Assembly (NCBI GenBank): GCA_036378475.1
Contig: DASUWJ010000125.1
Coordinates: forward strand, 1-9,875
DNA length: 9,875 nt
Origin: 13-2-20CM-68-14 sp036378475
Lineage (GTDB): Bacteria > Actinomycetota > Thermoleophilia > Gaiellales > Gaiellaceae
Reading direction: 5' to 3'
In this document: positions 5,476 through 9,875 of the stretch, in pieces
How the letters are laid out: each line of letters opens with the position of its first letter
Position numbering within the stretch: the first letter of the stretch is position 1
Made by a program: the position numbers and the translations under genes
Notes under the pieces: model-generated
The model's input: only the letters and a program-made list of their open reading frames with translations
Told to the model about the DNA's origin: nothing
The model's database searches: none

Positions 5476-7959
5476 CTAGCGCCGCTCGCGGTCTCGGCCG
5501 CGGCCGCCCCGGCCGCGCTCCCGGCCGCCGCGAGGACGGTCCTCCTCGGGTGGCCGCGGCGGGGCATTCTTGGCTCGCTCGATCAGCTCTTCGGGCTGGA
5601 CCATGTTGCCGTTTTCGTGCTTGGCGACGAGCTTCAGGCCGATCCGCCCTCGCTCCTTGTCCACCTCCTGGACGATCACGTCGACCACGTCGCCGCGGGT
5701 CATTACGTCCTCGATGTGGCCGACGCGGCCCGGGCCGACGTTGGAGACGTGCAGCAGCCCGTCCGTTCCCTTGGTCAGCTCGACGAAGGCGCCGAACTGC
5801 GTCGTCTTCACGACCTTACCCGTGTAGGTGTCCCCGACCTCCGGCGACTTCGTCAGCGCGGTGATCGCGGCGATCGCCGCGTCCGCCTTGTCGCCCTCGG
5901 TCGCGTAGATCAGGACGTTGCCGTCCTCCTCGATGTCGATCTGCACGTCGTAGTCGCTCTCGAGCGCGCGGATCGTCTCGCCGCCCTTGCCGATCACCAT
6001 GCCGATCTTCTCCGAGTCGATCTTGACCGAGGAGATTCGCGGCGCGTGACCCGCAAGCTCGTGCCGAGGCTCCGGAATCGCCTCCAGCATCTTGTCGAGG
6101 ATGAACTCCCGCGCCCGCTTCGCCTGCTCGAGCGCCGCGCTCAGGATCTCCTGCGTGACGCCGGTGATCTTGATGTCCATCTGCAGCGCCGTGATCCCGG
6201 CCCGCGTGCCAGCGACCTTGAAGTCCATATCGCCGAGGTGGTCTTCGGCACCCTGGATGTCGGTCAAGATCGTGTAGTCCTCGCCCTCCTTGACGAGACC
6301 CATCGCGATCCCGCTGACGGGCGCGGCGATCGGGACGCCGGCATCCATCAGCGCGAGCGTCGAGCCGCAGACCGAGCCCATCGACGACGAGCCGTTCGAC
6401 TCGAGCGTCTCCGAGACGAGGCGGATCGTGTACGGGAACTCGGCGGCCGGCGGAATCACCGGCTCGAGCGCCCGCTGAGCGAGTGCCCCGTGCCCGATGT
6501 CGCGACGCTTGGGCCCCCGCATGAAGCCGGTCTCGCCGACCGAGTAGGGCGGGAAGTTGTAGTGGTGCATGTAGCGCCGCTCGCTCTCGAGCGAGAGGTC
6601 GTCGATCCGCTGCCCCTCCTTGGCGGTGCCGAGGGTCAGGAGGGTCATGATCTGGGTCTGGCCCCGCGTGAAGAGCGCGGAGCCGTGCGGCCGCGGCGCG
6701 ACCCCGACCTCGCAGGTGATCTCGCGAATGTCCTCGGAGCCACGGCCGTCGGGGCGCCTTTTCTCGACCGCGATCTTGCGGCGGACGAGCTCCTTGTAGA
6801 TCGCCTCGGCCGCCTTCTTCACGTACTGGCGGGTGAGCCCGTCCTTCGAGGGGGGCTCCTCCCCCTCCGTGATCGCGGCCGCGACCGGGAAGGGCAGCTG
6901 CACCTGCTCCTCGATCCGGTCGAACAGCAGGTGCCGTTTTGCGGACTTGAGCTCCTTCGGATCCTGCTCGGCCTCGGTCAGCGCCCGCAGGTCAGCCTCG
7001 AACTGCTCGCGCACTGGGCCCTCGACGGCCTCCAGGCGAGCGCGCTCCAGGAGCATCGCGAGGCTCGCGCGGGTCTGCACCTCCCTGATGATGTCCTCCT
7101 CGGTGGACTCCATCGTCAGCGGCGGCACGATCTCCGCGACGATCTCCTCGACCGCACTGCCGGCCTCGCGGAGCCCCTGCGAGTGGATCCGCTCGCGCAG
7201 CTTGGCGCCCTGGCCCCGCTCGAGCTCCTCGGTCAGCCCGTTGTCGAGCCACTTGGCCTTGCCGACCTGCCGCTGCAGCTCGTTCTGCAACTCGCAGAGC
7301 TTCCGGATCTCCTCGTGGGCGAGCGCGAGCGCCTCGAGCAGCTGCCCCTCGGGGATCTCGGCTCCGCCGGCCTCGACCATCGTCAGCGCATCGGCGGTCC
7401 CGACGACGACCAGGTCGAGTGAGCTCGTGCCTTCCTCGACCTCCGCCAGCGTCGGATTGATCACCAACTGGCCCTCGATCAGCCCGACCCGAACCGCCCC
7501 CACCGGCCCGAGGAATGGCAGCGGCGAGATCATCAGCGCCGCCGAGGCGCCGTTGATCGCCAGGATGTCGTGCGCGGTCACGAGGTCGGCCGAGAGCGTC
7601 GTGCAGACCACGTGCACCTCGTTCTTGAATCCCTTCGGCCAGAGCGGCCGGATCGGGCGGTCGATCATGCGCGCGGTCAGGATCGCCTTCTCGGTCGGGC
7701 GTCCCTCGCGCTTGAAGAAGCCACCGGGAATCTTGCCGGCGGCGTACATCCGCTCCTCGACATCGACGGTCAGGGGGAAGAAATCTGCCCCCTCCCGCGC
7801 CTCGGTCTTGCCCTGCGCGGTTGCGAGCACCATCGTGTCGGCCTCGCGGACGACGACGGCGCCGTCGGCCTGCTTGGCCAACTTGCCGGTTTCGAACGTG
7901 ATCTCACGGCCCGCGATCTCCACGCTCAACGTGGTCGGGCCCTGCGTTGCAATGCTCAT
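5476..7959 (-). CDS. pnp: Polynucleotide phosphorylase (PNPase)
   Basis: PNPase degrades RNA from the 3' end using phosphate and can also add tails. In actinobacteria the homologue is called GpsI. Domains in order: first RNase PH core (about 10-220, with FFPLTVDVEERMYAAGKIPGGFFKREGRP at 60-88), a long helical linker (about 220-400), second RNase PH core starting at PDGRGSEDIR (403-412), KH domain (GKGGETIR, 657-664) and S1 domain (about 708-780, GKVVKTTQFGAFVEL). The catalytic residues in EDHLGDMDFKVAG are Asp573, Asp579 and Lys581. At 827 residues it is about 90-120 longer than usual. The excess lies in the charged linker and in an Arg/Gly-rich tail (801-827, several RGG or RGR units) that may bind RNA. 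The ATG start (7959-7957) has a GGAGG five bases upstream, which can be hidden in a hairpin. The gene follows rpsO by 140 bases. Confidence 0.98.
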   Translation of the reverse strand: MSIATQGPTTLSVEIAGREITFETGKLAKQADGAVVVREADTMVLATAQGKTEAREGADFFPLTVDVEERMYAAGKIPGGFFKREGRPTEKAILTARMIDRPIRPLWPKGFKNEVHVVCTTLSADLVTAHDILAINGASAALMISPLPFLGPVGAVRVGLIEGQLVINPTLAEVEEGTSSLDLVVVGTADALTMVEAGGAEIPEGQLLEALALAHEEIRKLCELQNELQRQVGKAKWLDNGLTEELERGQGAKLRERIHSQGLREAGSAVEEIVAEIVPPLTMESTEEDIIREVQTRASLAMLLERARLEAVEGPVREQFEADLRALTEAEQDPKELKSAKRHLLFDRIEEQVQLPFPVAAAITEGEEPPSKDGLTRQYVKKAAEAIYKELVRRKIAVEKRRPDGRGSEDIREITCEVGVAPRPHGSALFTRGQTQIMTLLTLGTAKEGQRIDDLSLESERRYMHHYNFPPYSVGETGFMRGPKRRDIGHGALAQRALEPVIPPAAEFPYTIRLVSETLESNGSSSMGSVCGSTLALMDAGVPIAAPVSGIAMGLVKEGEDYTILTDIQGAEDHLGDMDFKVAGTRAGITALQMDIKITGVTQEILSAALEQAKRAREFILDKMLEAIPEPRHELAGHAPRISSVKIDSEKIGMVIGKGGETIRALESDYDVQIDIEEDGNVLIYATEGDKADAAIAAITALTKSPEVGDTYTGKVVKTTQFGAFVELTKGTDGLLHVSNVGPGRVGHIEDVMTRGDVVDVIVQEVDKERGRIGLKLVAKHENGNMVQPEELIERAKNAPPRPPEEDRPRGGRERGRGGRGRDRERR

Positions 7960-7964
7960 CTATT

Positions 7965-8036
7965 CCTCCACTTCTTGTTGGAAGGTGGAGGTTTGAGTCA
8001 GCCCATTCGCTCGACGGGCTCGCTCAAACTTCCACC
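7965..8036 (-). promoter_or_regulatory. Candidate two-state pnp leader RNA controlling the Shine-Dalgarno site
   Basis: On the pnp mRNA, segment A (8036 to 8023, GGUGGAAGUUUGAG) pairs with B (7997 to 7984, CUCAAACCUCCACC) at 13 of 14 positions. Inside this helix are a 2x2 internal loop, a 5-bp stem AGCCC/GGGCU (8020-8016 with 8004-8000) and an 11-nt loop. The 3' part of B, continued to 7981, pairs instead with C (7974 to 7965, GAAGUGGAGG) through 10 bp with one bulged base and a 6-nt loop. C contains the GGAGG Shine-Dalgarno sequence of pnp, whose ATG follows 5 bases later. A:B and B:C cannot coexist. Pairing is read directly; the switching role is inferred. PNPase is known to repress its own mRNA through a leader duplex in E. 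coli. Confidence 0.65.
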
Positions 8037-8059
8037 CTCGGTTTCGCTGTTCGTGCGGT

Positions 8060-8087
8060 CCCGCCAGGGTTCTTCCCCTGGTCCGGG
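8060..8087 (-). terminator. Hairpin just downstream of rpsO
   Basis: CCAGGG (8064-8069) and CCCTGG (8076-8081) form a 6-bp stem with a 6-nt loop. CCCG/CGGG (8060-8063, 8084-8087) could extend it across a 2-nt bulge. It begins about 13 bases after the rpsO stop. No T-run follows on the minus strand, so it is more likely a partial terminator or a 3'-end stabiliser of rpsO mRNA with read-through into pnp. Confidence 0.4.
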
Positions 8088-8099
8088 GGTTTCAGCCAT

Positions 8100-8369
8100 C
8101 TACCTCCTCAGACCGAGCTCGGAAATCAGAGCGCGGTAGCCCTCGAGGTCGCGCTTTTGCAGGTACTGCAGGAGCCGCCGTCGCCGGCCCACGAGCTTCA
8201 GCAGGCCACGACGCGAGTAGTGGTCCTTGGGATGCGCGCGCAGATGCTCGGTCAGCTCGTTGACGCGTCGGGTCAGAAGTGCGATCTGTACCTGCGGCGA
8301 GCCCGTGTCGGCGTCACTGCGGCCGTGCTGTCCGATGATCTCCTGCTTTGCTTCCTTGGTGAGAGGCAC
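8100..8369 (-). CDS. rpsO: 30S ribosomal protein S15
   Basis: S15 is an early-binding 30S protein that contacts the 16S rRNA central domain. The 89-residue length is exact for the family. The conserved features are present: GSPQVQIALLTRRVNELTEHL (23-43), the KDHYSRRGLLKLVGRRRRLLQYL core (48-70) with its rRNA-binding DH and SRRG residues, and the terminal LISELGLRR. The start is GTG (8369-8367), with a strong AGGAGG five bases before it. An ATG at 8373-8371 is out of frame and not the start. The gene leads the minus-strand cluster, with pnp 140 bases downstream, the classic rpsO-pnp arrangement. S15 often represses its own translation through leader structure, and a candidate helix is present upstream. 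Confidence 0.98.
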   Translation of the reverse strand: MPLTKEAKQEIIGQHGRSDADTGSPQVQIALLTRRVNELTEHLRAHPKDHYSRRGLLKLVGRRRRLLQYLQKRDLEGYRALISELGLRR

Positions 8370-8375
8370 TCATTC

Positions 8376-8458
8376 CTCCTTTAGCTGCGCCACCGTGGTC
8401 TCCGCCTGCCGCGCCAAGGAACGCGAGCGGGCCGGGGCCACGGTCTCGAAGTAGGGTA
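8376..8458 (-). promoter_or_regulatory. rpsO: rpsO -10 box and structured leader candidate
   Basis: A TANNNT box, TACCCT, lies at 8458-8453 on the minus strand, with no clear -35. It predicts a start near 8447-8445. Immediately after, ACCGUGG (8444-8438) can pair with CCACGGU (8398-8392), 7 bp over a 39-nt GC-rich insert containing a small CGCG/CGCG stem. The downstream arm ends about 10 bases before the AGGAGG of rpsO (8381-8376). The position suits a leader that responds to S15, as known in several phyla, but the S15-binding features themselves are not demonstrated. Confidence 0.4.
8452..8457 (+). promoter_or_regulatory. Possible -10 box for the hydrolase gene
   Basis: TAGGGT fits TANNNT and lies 10 bases before the TTG start at 8468, which would give a nearly leaderless mRNA. 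It overlaps the rpsO -10 candidate on the other strand (TAGGGTA reads as TACCCTA in reverse). No -35 element is visible. Confidence 0.25.
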
Positions 8459-8467
8459 GCAGCCGTC

Positions 8468-9730
8468 TTGATCGAGCCGGTTTCCGGGCCGAAGCTGGCG
8501 GCGCTCGTGCACGAGGCCCGTCGGCGCTGGAACGTGCCCGGAATCGTCCTCGGCGTCCTTTCCCAAGGCGCGCTCGTCTTCGCCTCGGACGGCACGCGCG
8601 AGCTCGGGCGCCAGGAGCGTGTGGCCCCGGCGACCGTCTTTCGGATTGCCTCGATCACGAAGCCGTTCGTGGCCACGCTGGCCTCGGCCCTGGCCGGGGA
8701 GGGATTGCTCGAGCTGGACGCGCCGCCGCCGAGGACGCAGGTCGAGGCGACCGTGCGCCAGCTGCTCAGCCACCAGGGCGGGCTTGCCTGCGAGTGGCCG
8801 GGGCCGCTCGCCCGTTTCGACGAGGCCGACGAGCCGCTCGCTCGCCTCGCCGTGGAGGCGCCCGAGCCGCTGCCGGTCGGCCCGGGAGAGCTCTTCTCCT
8901 ACTCCAACGTCGGCTACTGGCTGGTCGGCGCCGCGTGCGCCCGCGCCGCCTCGACGAGCTTCGAGCAGGCACTGCGCTCGCGGGTGCTCGAGCCGCTCTC
9001 GCTCGAGGCGACCGGCTTCGGCCCGGGCTCGGGCGCCGCGCGCGGTCACACTCAGATCCGCCCGGGCGCGGACCTGCACCGCGTCGCCCCGGACTCCTAC
9101 CCGCGCGTCCGGCGGCCGTCGGGGGGCCTCTGGTCCTCGGTTCCTGATCTGCTCGCCTTCGCCGCCCACCACCTGGGCGGCCCGGGGCCGCTTCGGCCTG
9201 AGTCGATCGCCGAGCTGCAACGGCCCCAAATCGCGACCGGGAGCGAGGCCTACGGCCTCGGCTGGTCGATTTCGGAGCGCGGCGGCCGCCGGACTGTCGA
9301 GCACGCCGGCTCCGCCGCCGGCTACCAGTCGCTGCTCCTGCTCGTCCCCGACGCGGAACTCGCCGTCGCCGCTCTGACCAACTCGAGCCGGGGCGGAGCG
9401 GCGCTCCGGGACGTGCTCGAGCAGCTTGGGCTCGGCCGCGAGCAGAGGCAAGCGGTGTCCCTGACCGAGGTGGAGCTGGCCGCGCTGTCCGGCCGCTACC
9501 GGGGCCAGGGGATCGAGCTAGAGCTGGCGGTCAAGGACGGCGATCTTTGGCTCGGGCGGACCGAGACCGACCCCTTGACGGGCAAGACCGAGGTCTATCC
9601 CGCCCTCCAGGCACGACCGCTCGGCGGGCGGGAGTTCGAGTTCGTGGCGGATGAGTGGCGCGGCGAGCTGTTTGACTTCCCGCGGGAGGGGATCGTTCGC
9701 CTGGGCACGATCGCGGTCCGGGTCGAGTGA
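8468..9730 (+). CDS. Serine hydrolase of the class C beta-lactamase / DD-peptidase fold
   Basis: The 420-residue protein carries all three motifs of the penicillin-binding-protein-like hydrolases: SxxK as SITK (62-65, nucleophile Ser62), YxN as YSN (145-147), and HxG as HAG (279-281) in place of KTG. Other family landmarks are SHQGGL (101-106) and the PSGGLWSSVPDLLAF stretch (217-231). A C-terminal beta-rich part (about 335-420, starting SGRYRGQGIELELAV) resembles the lipocalin-like add-on of many esterase, amidase and D-aminopeptidase members. No signal peptide or anchor is visible, so a cytoplasmic peptidase, amidase or esterase is more likely than a beta-lactamase. The start is TTG (8468-8470) with a poor ribosome site; GTG at 8507 is possible but would remove residues before the usual VPG segment. 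The TGA overlaps the GTG of the next gene, pointing to coupled expression with a gamma-glutamyltransferase-like protein. Confidence 0.9.
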   Translation: MIEPVSGPKLAALVHEARRRWNVPGIVLGVLSQGALVFASDGTRELGRQERVAPATVFRIASITKPFVATLASALAGEGLLELDAPPPRTQVEATVRQLLSHQGGLACEWPGPLARFDEADEPLARLAVEAPEPLPVGPGELFSYSNVGYWLVGAACARAASTSFEQALRSRVLEPLSLEATGFGPGSGAARGHTQIRPGADLHRVAPDSYPRVRRPSGGLWSSVPDLLAFAAHHLGGPGPLRPESIAELQRPQIATGSEAYGLGWSISERGGRRTVEHAGSAAGYQSLLLLVPDAELAVAALTNSSRGGAALRDVLEQLGLGREQRQAVSLTEVELAALSGRYRGQGIELELAVKDGDLWLGRTETDPLTGKTEVYPALQARPLGGREFEFVADEWRGELFDFPREGIVRLGTIAVRVE

Positions 9731-9875
9731 AGGCCGCCGTCGCCGCCGGCCATCCAAGCACGGTCGAGGCCGGGATCGAGATCCTCGAGGCGGGCGGCTC
9801 CGCCGCGGATGCGGCCGTCGCCGCCTCGCTCGCCTCCTGTGTCGCCGAGACGGTGATGACCGGCCTCCTCGGCGG
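9727..9875 (+). CDS. Gamma-glutamyltransferase-family protein, 5' part
   Basis: Only the first 49 codons are in the window. Translation from GTG at 9727 gives MKAAVAAGHPSTVEAGIEIL and then EAGGSAADAAVAASLASCVAETVMTGLLGG. This matches the N-terminal region of the gamma-glutamyltransferase/cephalosporin acylase family, where AxGHPxAxxAGxxxLxxGGNAxDAAVAxxLxxxVxEPxxxGxGGG is typical. Here the usual Asn is Ser and the EPxxSGLGGG end is modified to ETVMTGLLGG. The family self-cleaves at an internal Thr or Ser further downstream, not visible here. There is no signal peptide before the domain, unlike many exported members. The 4-nt GTGA overlap with the hydrolase suggests translational coupling and a joint role in breaking or transferring amide or gamma-glutamyl groups; the substrate is unknown. 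Confidence 0.82.
   Translation, partial: MKAAVAAGHPSTVEAGIEILEAGGSAADAAVAASLASCVAETVMTGLLG

Noticed and set aside
5617..7422. A 601-codon open frame on the plus strand opposite pnp
   Set aside because: It mirrors the pnp coding frame in high-GC DNA, is rich in Arg, Leu and Asp as expected for antisense of a GC-biased gene, and shows no domain. pnp motifs are unambiguous on the other strand.
7960..8099. An internal pnp promoter in the rpsO-pnp spacer
   Set aside because: Sequences such as TTTGAG and AATGGG can be forced into -35/-10 positions, but spacing and match are poor and they lie within the helices described. Not supported.
8370..8373. ATG at 8373-8371 as the rpsO start
   Set aside because: It is out of frame with S15; the GTG at 8369 gives the exact family N-terminus with correct Shine-Dalgarno spacing.
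8381..9451. A 356-codon minus-strand frame opposite the serine hydrolase
   Set aside because: The hydrolase has SxxK, YxN and HxG in order on the plus strand; the minus frame is low-complexity Arg/Ala/Gly with no recognisable domain and would run through the rpsO leader.
8468..9730. Calling the hydrolase an antibiotic-resistance beta-lactamase
   Set aside because: The fold motifs are shared with esterases, amidases and D-aminopeptidases; there is no signal peptide, HAG replaces KTG and a C-terminal beta domain is present, so resistance is not supported.

Overview
The window is very GC-rich (about 70% by eye) and gene-dense. Non-ATG starts predominate: eight of eleven genes begin with GTG or TTG. 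The order rpsO, pnp, M16 peptidase, dapB resembles the conserved actinobacterial rpsO-gpsI-pepR-dapB block. Protein sequence and base composition fit a high-GC actinobacterium, perhaps a deep-branching soil lineage such as Thermoleophilia. That placement is inference from style and synteny, not from a marker search.

Layout. From about 8450 down to 61, nine genes lie on the minus strand and read in this order: rpsO (ribosomal protein S15), pnp (polynucleotide phosphorylase), a DsbB/BdbC-like membrane thiol oxidase, a membrane-anchored DsbA-like thioredoxin-fold protein, an M16 zinc peptidase, dapB, a conserved protein of unknown function, a GNAT acetyltransferase and dapA. Several junctions overlap: dsbB/dsbA by 14 nt, M16/dapB by 4 nt and unknown/GNAT by 4 nt. 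The others are separated by short, hairpin-rich spacers. On the plus strand, diverging from rpsO, are a serine hydrolase of the class C beta-lactamase/DD-peptidase fold (8468-9730) and the start of a gamma-glutamyltransferase-family gene that overlaps it by 4 nt and runs off the end.

How the genes fit together. rpsO-pnp is the translation and RNA-decay part. dapB and dapA catalyse adjacent steps of diaminopimelate/lysine synthesis (dapA first, then dapB). The DsbA/DsbB pair forms a self-contained disulfide-forming module outside the membrane and appears to interrupt the usual pnp-pepR neighbourhood. The hydrolase and GGT genes form a separate coupled pair, plausibly for amide or gamma-glutamyl compound turnover.

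The most interesting structure is non-coding. The 140-nt rpsO-pnp spacer encodes, on the pnp mRNA, three segments that can form two mutually exclusive helices. One of them buries the pnp Shine-Dalgarno sequence. This looks like a translational switch and suggests a mechanism for PNPase autoregulation. The rpsO leader also has a long-range helix starting just at the transcription start predicted from a TANNNT box. No CRISPR, tRNA, rRNA, insertion sequence or phage gene was seen. No intergenic gap exceeds 150 bases.
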